Positions 44,597 to 56,751 of a stretch of DNA of 60,000 nt are shown piece by piece (the first letter of the stretch is position 1; the number at the start of each line of letters is the position of its first letter). This stretch comes from Tubulanus polymorphus (taxonomy: Eukaryota; Nemertea; Palaeonemertea; Tubulaniformes; Tubulanidae). The notes under the pieces were generated by a model. It was not told the DNA's origin. It worked only from the letters and a program-made list of their open reading frames with translations, and did no database searches. The position numbers and the translations under genes are program-made. Location of the stretch: contig NC_134026.1 of assembly GCF_964204645.1 (NCBI RefSeq), positions 10,119,450 through 10,179,449 on the forward strand, written 5' to 3'.

Positions 44597-47162
44597 ATGT
44601 CGTCCCGTGGAATGAAAATGCTACAATTGGCGCTAGGGAAAAGGTCTCCTGGTAAGTGTCATTTATTGTTTTGTAATCTGAAGTTGAGGGGTGTATATAT
44701 TCATAGATACTGTCTAAATGTCGATTAGGTTTCATTTATGGATCGATGAGCTTTAAAAAGATAAAGTTGGTTATTCTTTTATTGAAAAAAAAACGAATGT
44801 CCAAAGTGAAGAAAGTACCTCCTTAGTAATAATTTCTGTACACTCATTATTCTCGGCGGTGTAAATTAAAACGATTACTCGCGAATAGATAAGATTGCTT
44901 AAAAAAGCCACCTTCGTTGAAACATCTGATATTTTAAATATTTTCGATTTCTTTTTGCCACTACTAAAACACGATGGGTTCTGAGAAAATAACTGCTGAT
45001 GTTTAAAATATATTAACATTTTGTTTTTAGAGCGAAAACGGAGACGCTTAACGCCGACAATTCTAACGCTGCCGCCCATACCTGGACCTGTAGTCACCCA
45101 CGTTGATTTTGATGGAGATGTTCCTGTGGGTGAAGGGCTATTAGAATTAAGCACATTAAACACAACGATAGACATGAATTTTGTCAATCAGCTAAACGAC
45201 GATGACGTCAGTGATCCAAATATTGATTCAGAATTAGGTGACATAGCCCCCAATAGTTTTGAGAACCATATAGATGAAAATGTCACTGCTGATGGATATC
45301 AAATTGTGATGCGTGAACCAGCCGAAAATCATGCAGCTGATGAAATCATCACTGCTAGCGGACAGCATACTAAGATGGTTAATCTAACCGCTGAAAACAA
45401 CGTCGAACATCAAGATGAAGATAAAGAAAATCAACCAGAAAAATCGAAAAAAAAGTATAAGTACAAAAAAGAAATGCGGACCCATGAAGGCAGAAGAAAG
45501 CGAGATTCTGCGAAGCATATATTAAAAGCTGGTTGCAACGTACAATGTAGAAGGATGTGCTGTGAAGTCATATCGGAGCAAAGACGTGAGGCAATCTGGG
45601 AGGAATATTGGTCTTTGGATAGTTATAATGACCGAAGGAAATTTATTTACAATTACGTTGGTCGCACAACAGTAGTTCGGAAAACAAACGGTGGTGATTC
45701 TAGGCGGAATTTCAGTTTCAGATATTCATTTCTCGCACAAGATGGGAATGAAGTCCCCGTTTGTAAAACATTTTTTCTGACAACGTTAGGCTATCACCCA
45801 AAAAATGATTCGATTGTTTTCAACATTATGAAGAATACACCTGTCACAAATATGTCACCTGCAAATGATAGACGTGGAACAACTCATAACATGAAAACTA
45901 TCGACAAGAATATTATTAAAGACCATATTGAGGCATTCAATCCGTGTGTAAGCCACTATCGGCGGGAGCATGCGCCCAATCGGCGGTATCTACCGTCAGA
46001 CATTACAATAAAAACAATGCACCACGATTTCCTAGAAAAGCATCCTAATGGTTGTAGCTATACCACGTACCGACACCAAGTTTCAGAGATGGGTATTAGT
46101 TTTGCTAAGCTAGGAGAAGAGCAGTGCGAGCAGTGCCTCAAGCATGAAATCCACACTAAAGAGGACCACAACCTAGCAGAATGTTCAATTTGCAAAAATC
46201 AGGAAGCCCATGCAACCAGAGCAGAAACAGGAAGACGGCATTACAAACAAGACGCTGAATCTGGCCAGTTAAACGACACTATTATCCGTGCAGCAGATCT
46301 GCAAAAGGTGATCATGTTGCCCCGGATGCCAGGAATAAAGAGCGTACTCTTCACTAAACGATTGGTATGTTATCATGAAACGTTTGCGACAGTTGGCAAA
46401 AAGAGTAACACATGTAACAAACGGCCCAATATTTCCATCATCTGGCATGAAGGAGTTGCTGGACGTGCAGCAGAAGAGGTTTCCTCTGCATTTTACAATG
46501 CCATTTTGCAGGACAGCACGTACGAACACATCGTATTCTGGCTTGATAATTGTTCAAGCCAGAATAAGTGCTATTGCCTGTTTACAACAATGATAACATT
46601 AGTGAACTCAGAGCTCATCAAAGCAAAAGACATCACATTCAAATATTTCGAACCAGGCCACACTTTCATGGCTGCTGATAGTATACACGCTGGAGTAGAA
46701 GCCCAATATAAGAAGGTTCCAGGTGGAAACGTATTTAATTTTGATGATTTCCGTCATGTAATTTCTGATTCAAATGGTAGAACAATTGATGTGATTGAAA
46801 TAACAAATGACGACTTTCATGCCTGGACTGGGAACCAGTCGCTGGCAAAACTGGGTAAAGCTGGCCGCCCACTTCTTAAGGAAATAGTATCGTTGAAATT
46901 TTGCAGAGGTTCAGTCGAAATCCTCTTCAAAAGTAGCCATGATGAAAAAAGTTGGAAAACGTTTTCCTATCTGAAAAAGAATGTGTCCTTGGCAAATCTG
47001 CGAGTTCCAAATTTGATACGCGAACAACAACGTGGCTTGTTGACAGAGAAAAAGGCTGACATTGTGCGAAAATTGTGCCCCCTGATGCCAGAATCGAAAC
47101 GTGCATTCTGGGAGAATATGCCTAACAGTGACAATGTTATCGATCTTATTAATGCTGAATAG
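44597..47162 (+). CDS. DDE-like transposase (DUF7869-type), 728 residues, two exons
   Basis: Exon 1 is 44597-44651 (MSSRGMKMLQLALGKRSPG) and exon 2 is 45031-47162; the joint is phase 1 with GTAAGT and TTTTTAG, and the total is 2,187 nt. Residues 20-27 are basic (RKRRRL). An acidic region is followed by a Lys/Arg-rich segment and a Cys cluster (CNVQCRRMCC). The catalytic-looking part has AADLQKV (Asp441), FWLDNCSSQNK (Asp524), then GHTFMAADSIHAGVE (Asp568, Glu575). This order is that of uncharacterised arthropod and cnidarian proteins I recall as DUF7869, thought to have an RNase H-like fold. No stop or frameshift, so it may be functional. Confidence 0.8.
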
Positions 47163-47484
47163 ATGGAGCTGAAAGAGCTTGATTAACTGTGGCTGAATAT
47201 TTTCTTTAAATATACGGACAGTTGATTAATGAATTCGTTTATTCCTTTTCACTATATTGAAGATTGAGATTTTTGTTATTTGTTATAGTTCGAGTTCGGT
47301 TAAATTTTTCTGAATAAAAAGTTATCTTTTAAGTTTCAAGTAAAATTGTGAAACTTCTGTTTTCTGTAGTATTGAATGTTTATCATCAGTTTGTCCGCTA
47401 TGCAAGCCTATTTTAAGATACGAGCCCACAGTGTTCTCGGTCCCGTTTGAATATCGGGATCCAAACACCACCTGTGTGGACTGA

Positions 47485-47870
47485 GGTTACTTCTCTTTAA
47501 CTGAACACAAAGATGTTACTGCTTTTTATTATATTTCTCTTGAAGTTACTGGCATTTAACATTTTACAAATTGGAGTTGCTGCTTTTTATGCGGACACGT
47601 TTTTGGAATACTTCTTTTCTTATTATCAGGGACACGTAAAATATGACTCAATTTTCTGTCAAAAAGCAGTAACTGACAAAATATCAAATAATTCTGAAAA
47701 AAATGAATTTTTTGCCATGAAAATATGCGTAACCGTGTTTTGGAATGAATTGATTGTAATGGTATGAGATTTGAAGAATTTATACTAACTGGATCGATGG
47801 GGGAATGCCGTGAATCTTAAATCGCGTTTTTCTCAAAACTTTAAAAATTAAGTTACTGCCTTTTATCATG
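47485..47870. repeat. right subterminal AGTTACTGCTTTT motif cluster
   Basis: Near-copies at about 47486, 47515, 47544, 47575, 47661 (inverted) and 47850, matching the left cluster. Confidence 0.7.
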
Positions 47871-48049
47871 CTAGGGCAGTATTAATATTGAATACAAAAT
47901 GATGAATAATGATTAAATTGATAATTACAGTGAACCTCAGTTAATTTGTATTGCTTTGGAGTGTCTTAATTGTTGATTTTAGGTAGACAACTTATTAGGG
48001 TCAATGACTTTAATAACGGTTAGGCCAATAATTCTTTATCTTTTCTAGC

Positions 48050-48160
48050 TCATTTGGTCAAAGGAATCGAAGATCTGCAAATCCAGAAAAAAAGCGACGG
48101 ATACTTGTCCTCCAGAAGTATGCACTAGTTCAACAGGGAAGGGACAGTGGATTGCATTAG
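48050..48160 (+). CDS. terminal exon downstream of the 4-kb transposon
   Basis: The acceptor TTTTCTAG precedes a frame reading SFGQRNRRSANPEKKRRILVLQKYALVQQ and ending at TAG about 48160. The phase can join the Ser/Glu-rich exon across the intron that holds the transposon. Basic, no domain. Confidence 0.35.
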   Translation, partial: SFGQRNRRSANPEKKRRILVLQKYALVQQGRDSGLH

Positions 48161-48169
48161 ATTTCGGTG

Positions 48170-51100
48170 GTCACTGGTATCACAAAAAAAATTTGTGTGG
48201 TTATCAGTTACTCTATACAAACAATTGATCAGAATCAATGAGAAATGGAATTGATTGATTGATTGATTGATATTTTATTTACATAGAACATATACAATAA
48301 TACAGTATTACATATACTGTACATATAATATTGTCCAACATAATGAATCAGTGTAATGAAGATATTGTCAAAATGAATTCTACGTACTATTATTATTCAA
48401 TTATTTGCTATTTGCTTTTGAGAATTATTCCATGGATGTACATGATGTCCATAAGTTATGCAGCAGACTCACGGACAGAATAGAATTACAGCTAACGTTT
48501 CTGTCATCCTACATACTGTATTCTCCCGGGCAAGCGCCCCCTCTACTGTAAACGCCCCCACCTGTTCTTTGGAGATGAAGGAAACTCCATGGTAAATGCC
48601 CCCCACCAAACCGCCCGTGTGTAAAATGCATTATTGACTTCGTTGACTAAAGTCGACGAAGTCTTTATAATGGTCTGGAGACCTTTTCGGAAGTAACTCG
48701 CTCACAAAATGCAATGCACGTAAACTTGTCTTATGTACCGAACACTTTCGTTATGCGATTAGTGCCATTTAAAACTTTACCGAAAAATGATAAAACGGTG
48801 AAAAGATGAAACTGTGTAACGTTCCAGTTATGCAGTAATTAGCAGTCAAAGTTCGGTATTTTTACGCGAATATATGTTCCATCCGGAAAATGAATACCTC
48901 ATTCTGCGGAGATCACTTGGGCTCTTTCAGCTAGTCACTGCTCTTCAAGGGGGAGGCCGTGGCCTGCGTGATCATGCTTGCGACGTCATTGTGAGAAAGC
49001 TGCGCTCTGATTGGTTGTTGACGGAATACCAGGGAATACCCTCAGCAGCTGGGGTATTCCCCAAACAACCAGTTTAGCTGAACAAGAAATTGCACAAAGG
49101 ATACACGCCATTTTGACGTCTTGGGTAAGATTTTGCTGAATATGGTAGAACTATCTAATGTAGTGTAAGAATCCAGTTAAGTATGGCAATGTTGGGTCCA
49201 ATGTTCATGGAATTCTGACTTTGATTTATTCTGTCAATATATTAAGCACGAAAATTCTTACGACGAAAAGTAAATTAAACAGCCTGACAACTGTGGTGTT
49301 AGCTGGTGTTTTCTGTCGATTTCTAGCAAAAAACCGCCATTTACCTAGGCTAATGATCAACGGAGCTACATCGATATCAAAGTATGCAGCGTAATTTTTA
49401 ATTGCATGTGATTTATGTTAAACCGCATTTGTGTGCCCTTTTAATAATCGTTATGTAGCCACTACTATAGGGGGTCCCATTATTTTAGTTGGAACAGCCT
49501 GTAGTCGGTTTTTTAATATATTTCCTTAAAGTCATTATGTTATATCTAATTTTTCTATCATTAAATGTTTGATCTTAAAGTAAAATGTAAAATCTGTTGG
49601 TTCGTGTTGTCTAGTTTTCATAACAGGCAGTTGCTGGATTTAGTTCACTAGTTTAAACATATTCAAGTTTTATGAGGTCGCTGGCTCATGTAGCCTTGGT
49701 GGTAATTATTATGAGATGTGAATTTTGACACGTATTTGCTGATGCAATTTTTACCAGAAGCTATGGGGTTCACAAGAATTTCAATTATCTTAATCTCATA
49801 AAGAATTCATTTTTCTAAAATAAAGAGGAATATTAGGATTTCACATTTATGTGGCGGGAGTTTAATACATTAGTTTTATTTTTGGTAAGTTCTTTTTCAT
49901 CATTTTAGGGGATAAACTATCTAATTTTTGACTAGAATGGATTTTTGAGAGATTATTTTTAAGGGAGCCCATGCAGGAAGTTGGGCGTGGATAGTTTAGA
50001 GAGATGGAGACGTTTTTGGGATTTCGAGAAAGGAGGAAGCTCAACTCGAGCTCTCCTGCAATTTTGAGTTTTTACAATAAGTAAAACTTGATACATAATT
50101 AATATAAGAAATCTATTGTGGCAGTTGTCATAATCGCCACAAACTTTTTTACTGATTTTTTACTGATTTTTTAGAACTTCTAACGGGATTGAATTTTAAT
50201 CATTACGGAGTGGTGTTCGTGATTCGAAAATGATTCGGTAGGACACTTGTTATTAGTGGATATTAAAGTTTTACAGCCACTGAAGCTTAACCAGCTTGGC
50301 GACAAAAAAAGCATTGTAAAACTGTGTTTTTCTGCGTACCAAACTCTGCGTACCACCCGTGGACTTTCATCATCAGAGTGGTATTTGCGTGTTGTGCAAA
50401 TTATAAATTCGACAGTTAAAATTTATGAACCTTAGAAAAAAGAACTTTAATTGATCATTGACTTACATTTAAGCTAATTTGATTTGATTTTTATTTTTCT
50501 CATCTAATTTTCGTAAAAAGGGCCCCGTTTATTTTCATTTTTTCTTCTAAGTACTTAAGTTAATTTGTCTTTATTTTGTCTTTGAATTATTAATAAATTA
50601 CTTATCTTGCATTTATATATCTAATCTACGAATTACTGCTTTTTTATTGTTGTTCAGGACTCATGCCCGCATGGTGGCATAGTTTTTATTTAAGGCAAGT
50701 GCGGTTACAATTAATTATCAAATTCAAATTTCAACTTAATCTATTTCGCCTGGGAGACGATCTGCTCTCAGCCCTATATGGGCCTATGTAACCATAAAAT
50801 GAGTAAAATATTTCCATTTTTTTCAGATTCATTGTTCTCAATCTCTGCTTCAGGATTCCTGCTTAGGTGAGTTTTTTTTCAGTATTTCTCTCATTTCAAT
50901 ATGGGACGGGGGCAAGTTATTGTGACAGTTGTCGTAGACTTGCATGGGGTTGGGGGATGAATGAAAATGGCTTGGCCGGGTGGGAGCGTCTGCCCAAATT
51001 TTTCTAAGGTCTTAAGATTTTTTTTGTAACCAACGCCAACGGTAACTAGATCATGGGGTTTTCCATGGACGGCCTAATAGATATCCTAACTTGACAAGCC

Positions 51101-51599
51101 CTGACAGTGTATTGAAACTTTGGTACATTTCTATTGTTTCAGATTTGTCAAATGGATGTTGAATGATACGTACAATCCCTATCTACACGAGACAGTGCTT
51201 TCTATTCATCTATACTACAGCAAACACCACTTTCCTCGGAATAGCTTCAAAATCGATACTCCACTGGAGTAAAGGCATTTCCTATCTAAACAACCTAGTG
51301 GTACCAGCACGTGCAGTAGTGATAGATCGGACATTGAATTTCCCTCAGATTGCACATTTTACTCTCAATGGACTCACTGTTTGTCAACAACTAGTTGGCA
51401 ATCAAACTGTTGTGCATTTTGAAAAATATAGAGCAGCAGGACAATTTTGATCTAATCAAACATGTTTCATTCAGCTACCTATCTTCAATAAAAATAAAGA
51501 GCATTATTCAATGTTTATTTTGGTGTGACCATAGAATTTGTTGTACAAGTTAGTTAAAATGTCCAAGCTTATTCATAGGAATTACCAGTGAAAAGTTTC
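48170..51599. other. long non-coding stretch
   Basis: No supported gene. (TTGA)n at 48253-48274 followed by an AT-rich segment looks like a reversed LINE 3' tail. Hairpins lie at 48636-48663 and 49032-49061. 50140-50172 repeats TTTTTTACTGA three times. A 95-codon frame at 51163-51450 ends near an AATAAA (51489) but shows no domain. Confidence 0.5.
49032..49061. repeat. perfect 10-bp hairpin with 10-nt loop
   Basis: GGGAATACCC (49032-49041) and GGGTATTCCC (49052-49061). The loop centre contains CAGCTG. Confidence 0.75.
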
Positions 51600-52470
51600 A
51601 GCTCAAGTGGATCTTTGAGCAAATAAGCCCAGAAAACAAGCATATTTTAAGACAGTATTGAATTCTCCGATTTGACATACCACAAAGTACAAACAATGTC
51701 CAAGGAGAGAACTGTAATGACCATCCGTATAGCATCCACCGGAAACGAGAAACGTGGTTTCACAATATCCTAATGCACATGAGCTAGCCGTCACAAGGAG
51801 CCAGCTTACATCGTTTTTAAAGAGACTGGAGGCGAACTGGGATCGCGTGTGCGAGGTGGATTGCGTATTCCAGACAACGTTAAAGTCACTGCTACGCGAA
51901 ACGCCAAACGGCTGGATGACGAACGACTGCATGATTTCGTGGTATTGCCATGTCTGGGGTTGTAATGTCGATGTTGTCCGCCGCCCGCTAATTTTGGATC
52001 GTGTGACAATCCATACCTCTCCTGTCACACTAAAGTGCGCCGAACATGTCGACACTGACGTAGTTTTGATCCCGGGCGGCTGTACATCGTTCGTCCAGCC
52101 AGCCGTCAGGTCATGTGTAAAACCGTTCAAAGACCGGTTACGCGAGCAGTGCATTAGCTGGATGCAGCAGCGTCTGGAAAACGTGAAGTCGACAAGGCAA
52201 CATGTGATCGATTGGGTCTCAGCAGCATGAGATGGCGTCACTTGCACTGTTGTCCGACACTCATTCAAGATCACCGGTATATCCAATTCGCTGGATGGAT
52301 AATCTCATTGATGAGCGGATTCTGTACGACGATCGCGATGAAGTGGGTGAGGAAGAAGTCGGCATCCTGTTTGATAATGACGGTGATCACTCAGACGTCG
52401 AGTTTATGGGATTTGGTGACAGTGGCGAGCCTGCAATAGATTCTGTTCAACAAGACCATAGTACCTCCCC
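51600..52470 (+). pseudogene. pogo/jerky-like (DDE_1) transposase remnant
   Basis: The longest open part is 51754-52230. It contains NGWMTNDCMISWYCHVWG, RRPLILDRVTIH (second acidic block), VVLIPGGCTSFVQP and CVKPFKDRLREQ, the order of pogo-superfamily DDE_1 transposases and their jerky/Tigger derivatives. The position of the third Asp (usually QPLD) reads QPAV, so the catalytic residue is lost. TGA at 52228-52230 replaces a conserved Trp, and SFKITGISNSLDG continues after it. An acidic tail is in a shifted frame to about 52470. No ends were found. Confidence 0.65.
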
Positions 52471-52629
52471 GAAGTGAGTGAAACTCCTTCTGCATAACGT
52501 GTAATCGGAATTTCAAATATGGATCGACAAAATTAGCAATACCGAAGATATCAGCGAAAGCAGGATGACATTGATACCTACCGTAACTTTTGTTGCCATA
52601 GATGGAACTACGGACAAAAATTTGAACTG

Positions 52630-52935
52630 GTGAACGATAATTGGAGAAGGACTGATAAAATGGACAAAAGCGACCAAATGTGCACAAGATGTGGTAAGTG
52701 GGAATTAGCCTTACGACATAAGTGCCCCGCCAAAACTGCTCAGTGTAAAGCTGGCCACTTTTCGCGCTGTTGCTTAATTAGAATGAAGAAGGAACAATTA
52801 AAGATTCAAAAACAACTAGGACCAATTAAATTGCAAAAATCTGATAAACAAGAGACTAGGGATACAAATAGAGCAGTTGAGCATTTCAATCAAACCGTGC
52901 AGGCAGTGACCATCTTTCAAAATCGGCGAAAATGA
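52630..52935 (+). pseudogene. gag-type zinc-knuckle fragment
   Basis: The 101-codon frame has CTRCGKWELALRHKCPAKTAQC followed closely by KAGHFSRCC, like the double CCHC of LTR-element gags but with residues missing in the second knuckle. The sequence downstream (to about 53340) reads as broken coiled coil with stops. Confidence 0.4.
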
Positions 52936-53457
52936 GCTGTTAGCTTTAAAAAGTGTTGATGAACTGAAATCCAAAATCAAAGTACTCAATATCAAAATTG
53001 ATGAATTAAAAATCATATGAAGCCAATAGGTTGAACTCCAATGCTAAAACAAGAGATCTATGCGCAATATTACAAACAAATTTAGAAACTTCAGAGCAGA
53101 TCCAAACAGATTTGAACTGTAAATTAGCCCTACTAGAAAATGAATAAACAGTCAAAAACCAACAGGCATTCGGCCAAAGCAGCCTTACTCAAAACCTGCA
53201 ACAAATGCTTAGAATAACAGAATCCTCAGTTTCAGATCTAAAGGCTACAACATCAAAACTTCAATCTCAGTTAACTGAAAAGAAGAACCTTCTCACACAT
53301 ATTCCATATAGATTCCTAAAAACATTTACATGAAGTTGTTTTAACGAAAAAAAAAAAAACTTTTGTAAGATCTCCACTGTTTTGTTTACTCTGACCACGT
53401 GTAATGAGCAGGTCACGTGAGTAAACGTCAGCGCGAGAAGTTACTTTGTAAACAAAC

Positions 53458-54100
53458 ATGGCGGATACAATTAACAACGTTAGCAACAGCGATGAAAGTT
53501 CAGAAAGTTCAGAAGATTCTTTGTCAGGTAATAATTATATTGAAAGGGAAGACAGTGAGTCGGGCAGTGAATTATCTGTGGAGACTGTAAACGTGGCAGA
53601 ACCAATTCTAGATCCATATTTATATGAGCCAGATGCATCCGACTCGGAAGAGGGCGACCGACCTGATGACAGGCCGGATAGACTATATAGATTAGACGCG
53701 TATCGCCACGATGAATGGCAATGAATAACTATTGTTTAAAAAAACTATTCATAATAAGGCCAAATATTTCATTCATGGCACTCCTAAGAAAAAGTATTGT
53801 CTAACTAACAGTACACTATTATTACAACGTGGTGGGCCTATTACTCACTGCTCACAATATGTTATTGTCATCGAACTCAACAATAGTTGTTGTAGTATGT
53901 TACTCCAGCGAGGCGTAGCATACATCTTTGTGTTAGCTAGTTTCTAGGGATGTTTAACTTTCAATTTGCAGACTGAACATGGTAATTCAAAATCATTTTC
54001 TCTTTCCTAGGTGTCATTGCTCTCATTGCCAGATATTGGACACTGAGCCCAAATGTATCAGCTGCCATGAGGGTTACCGAGGTCAAAAATGAATTAGACC
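53458..54100 (+). pseudogene. P2RX7-type zinc-domain protein remnant
   Basis: ATG at 53458 opens an acidic Ser/Glu-rich frame to 53724, ending PYLYEPDASDSEEGD and RLYRLDAYRHDEW. About 300 bp later, after TTTCCTAG at 54011, CHCSHCQILDTEPKCISCHE appears. The combination (PYxFEP, then WCxCGxC...CCxE) is that of the P2RX7-like zinc domain abundant in corals and molluscs, usually of mobile-element origin. There is no clear donor at the end of the first part, and the second ends in a stop after 31 residues, so I call it broken. Confidence 0.45.
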
Positions 54101-54159
54101 AGCTTAATGCAAGACCAGGAGACGAGTGATATTGCCTGCATGTATCGTGTCATGTATCA

Positions 54160-54860
54160 GGGCACATTTCCCAAAAGAAGATGTTCTCGTAGTATTTCAT
54201 GTACTTTGAGGCTCTGGTTCAGCTACACTTGGCTGAGTCGCATCATAGACCATCACTAGCCTCTTTCTTTTTTCAAAAGCTGAACGTCCTTTCTGCATTT
54301 TCGGACTCAAAAATTCTGCTTTCTGAGGCGATTCAACAGACTTCGACACAACGGAATCATTGAGATGCAAAGTTGGTACAGAATCTTTCTTTAATCGAAG
54401 ACTGAAGTAAAAAATGCATCATAATAGTCAGTTGTTTCCAAACTAATTAAAAGTCGCCTGATTATACATGACACACTTAGGCCCAGGTCACTCGAAAGTG
54501 AATTGAATATGATTTGTTTCAAAAGCTGTAGAATCAAGGCATTCAGTTTATTTTATGGGATTGATGCTTTTAATATACAAACCTTTTAGCAAAACCAGCA
54601 TTGTACTCAATGTTATTGTCGAAGGCCTCTGTTGTGAAATATTTTCTACAGAGCACACTTGATGACGAAGGCTTCCATTGTGCTTGCTTTGTACTCACAA
54701 AAGCAGTCCATACTCTAGCAATATGGAACACGGGGCCATTTGAATAACAAGGAATCTTGTGTACTATAATTGTAGTACACACAACCCCGTGGCATAGTTT
54801 AAAATTGTTTTAAAATCTTTTTATAATCACTGTATCTCCTGTTGTTATCGCTATCTGAAC
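54160..54860. other. no gene recognised
   Basis: About 700 bp of AT-rich sequence ending where the LINE ORF1 becomes readable. Confidence 0.4.
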
Positions 54861-54869
54861 GAGGCTGAT

Positions 54870-56511
54870 AATACTTCCGGGGTGCACTTAAGCTGCACTG
54901 GTCTACCTGGTTTTCAATTGTTTAACCTTGTCACGACTCATAGGAAGTACCAATGTATGAACTGTACCGATATTCCATCGGATCTCAAATTTCTCCAGCA
55001 GCCATTCCCGGTAAACGTTGCTGTACAGCCATGTGCTGATTTCGCTGTACAGACTGAAGAACTGTCGTCAACATGTGTTGCCATTCAAAGTGATGAGATA
55101 TCGCTACCTCCGTGTAGGGCTATCACTGGATTAAAAACCTCAAACTGTGGAACCCAAACTGATATCATCACTGATGGCCTAACTGAGACCCTGATGATGT
55201 CGAACGCTATCCTACAGTCGACTGTCAGAGAGTTTGAGGCAAAGCTGCTTCAAAGACTGATGAATGCCAGTCTTGAGAATGAAAGATAGAAGCTGGAGCT
55301 TGCAAATAAATAGATTAGCGAACTTAATAACCGTATTGCGAAATTAAAATCCGAGAGAGCAACCAGCTCATGCTCTAATTGTAATGTGCTGAAAAACACT
55401 CTCACTGAGAAATCTGATGAATTGAACCGCATAGTCGAGAAATACACTTCCGAGATTTGTCAGCTCAGAGAAGAAATTCTCCTGAAAGGGGAGGTTGTGT
55501 TAGAGCACAAACAAACTTCAGATGAACTGTTCTTGGATCTTGCGACAGCAAACAGGTCGTTAAAAGAACATGTTAAAGAGATTGATGATCTTCGTCGTCA
55601 AATAAAAGCATCCAACGAGAACAAGAACTTAAAAAAGCGAGAAAGACTATCTCTGACCTGATGAGTGTCACAACATAAAAATGCAACTATCTGCTGAGTC
55701 AAGCTCTGAGCCATTCAAGCCAGTTCTGAATAATAAACGACGTCAACAATGGAATACGAATACCGAACCAGGAGTCTGTCCCTCGGTATCACCGGTTCGG
55801 AAAACCACCGAAGTCACTGATGTTCTTATCGTTGGAAATTCCCATACCCGACGTCGTGTGGCATCAAAAATGTTCAGACACAAAAAATGCGACGTCTCGA
55901 CACCATCTGATAAAACTATTAGGGGTGCAATGAACTACGTAACGTCGAGTCGTCAACGAGTGATCATAATTGTTTTACACGTCGCGGATAACGATCTAGC
56001 CAATCTCTGTTTTACAGAAATGGAGAAACTAGTTAATGCCTGCAGGGAAACCTTCCCAGATGCGAAAATCTGTATCTCGTTGCCTCTGTCGAGAAACTGT
56101 GCAAGCTACAATAAGACCTGTGCTGATTATTCTACCTCTGTAAAGAAATTGGACAGGATTCATACCATTGAACACCATTTGGATCGTAAGTTATTTGCTG
56201 AGGATGGAATTCACCTCTCTGGACCTGGCGTCGCTGCTTTTGTGAGAGGCCTCAAAACTGTTTTGAACCCTCTTCTTGGACTTAATCCGACCAATTATAC
56301 CAGACCTACCGAACATAGGCCTACCAACAATCGCACTCAGTTCCGTGGAAATATTCGATATAATTACAACTCTCGTTCATCCAACTCTCGTTCCGTCCCG
56401 AATGACAGATTCAACAAACCTGGCAGATTTTCCGGTAACCACTCGTCCAATAACCGAGGTCGCGTGCAGTTGATGGATCTCCTCAATGCATTTATGGACA
56501 ATCGTTATTAA
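54870..56511 (+). pseudogene. LINE ORF1: PHD, coiled coil, SGNH esterase
   Basis: 54882-55289 starts with the end of a PHD finger (HLSCTGL, YQCMNC). Two in-frame stops (55287-55289 and about 55311) interrupt a coiled coil that continues to 55661. After one frame change, 55681-56511 (276 codons) carries the esterase: VLIVGNSHTRR (Ser nucleophile block), VLHVADNDL (GxND-like block) and DGIHLSGPG (Asp-x-x-His block), then a basic Arg/Asn-rich tail. In this family ORF1 binds RNA as a chaperone, and the esterase may act on lipids or acetyl groups. Broken here. Confidence 0.75.
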
Positions 56512-56689
56512 CTGCTCTACTGTAGACCCGTTCAACACAACCGACATAACTGTGTGTAAACTCTACTAAGACACATCGTTGTCTTCTTAAGTCTCGCATG
56601 TGTACCCTCGAAGTGTATTCTTATTTTGTTATATTTTCTCATCGCTTCATTTTATCAAATGTTATTTTTCCTTCCTTTTACTTTAATTG

Positions 56690-56751
56690 CCAATTTTATG
56701 CATAATAATGTTGTAATATCGTGTTGGAACATAGATGGTTTATTTAAAACA
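56690..56751 (+). pseudogene. LINE ORF2, first endonuclease residues
   Basis: HNNVVISCWNIDGLFKT matches the N-terminal strand of AP endonuclease domains (xSWNIxGL). It stops exactly where the inserted repeat begins. Confidence 0.65.

Larger units (their letters stand above)
43844..47879 (+). mobile_element. 4,036-bp DNA transposon with 37-bp inverted ends
   Basis: Left end CTGCCCTAGCATGATAAAAG (43844 on) and right end (47843-47879) are inverted repeats matching at 36 of 37 bases. TATT flanks both (43840-43843 and 47880-47883), a probable 4-bp target duplication. Both subterminal regions carry many copies of AGTTACTGCTTTT. One two-exon transposase gene fills the interior. It sits in an intron of the neighbouring gene, same strand. 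I cannot place it firmly in a named superfamily. Confidence 0.85.

Noticed and set aside
51603-52286. 227-codon minus-strand frame, longer than the plus-strand one
   Set aside because: The plus strand carries the ordered pogo-type motifs, so the minus frame is a shadow.
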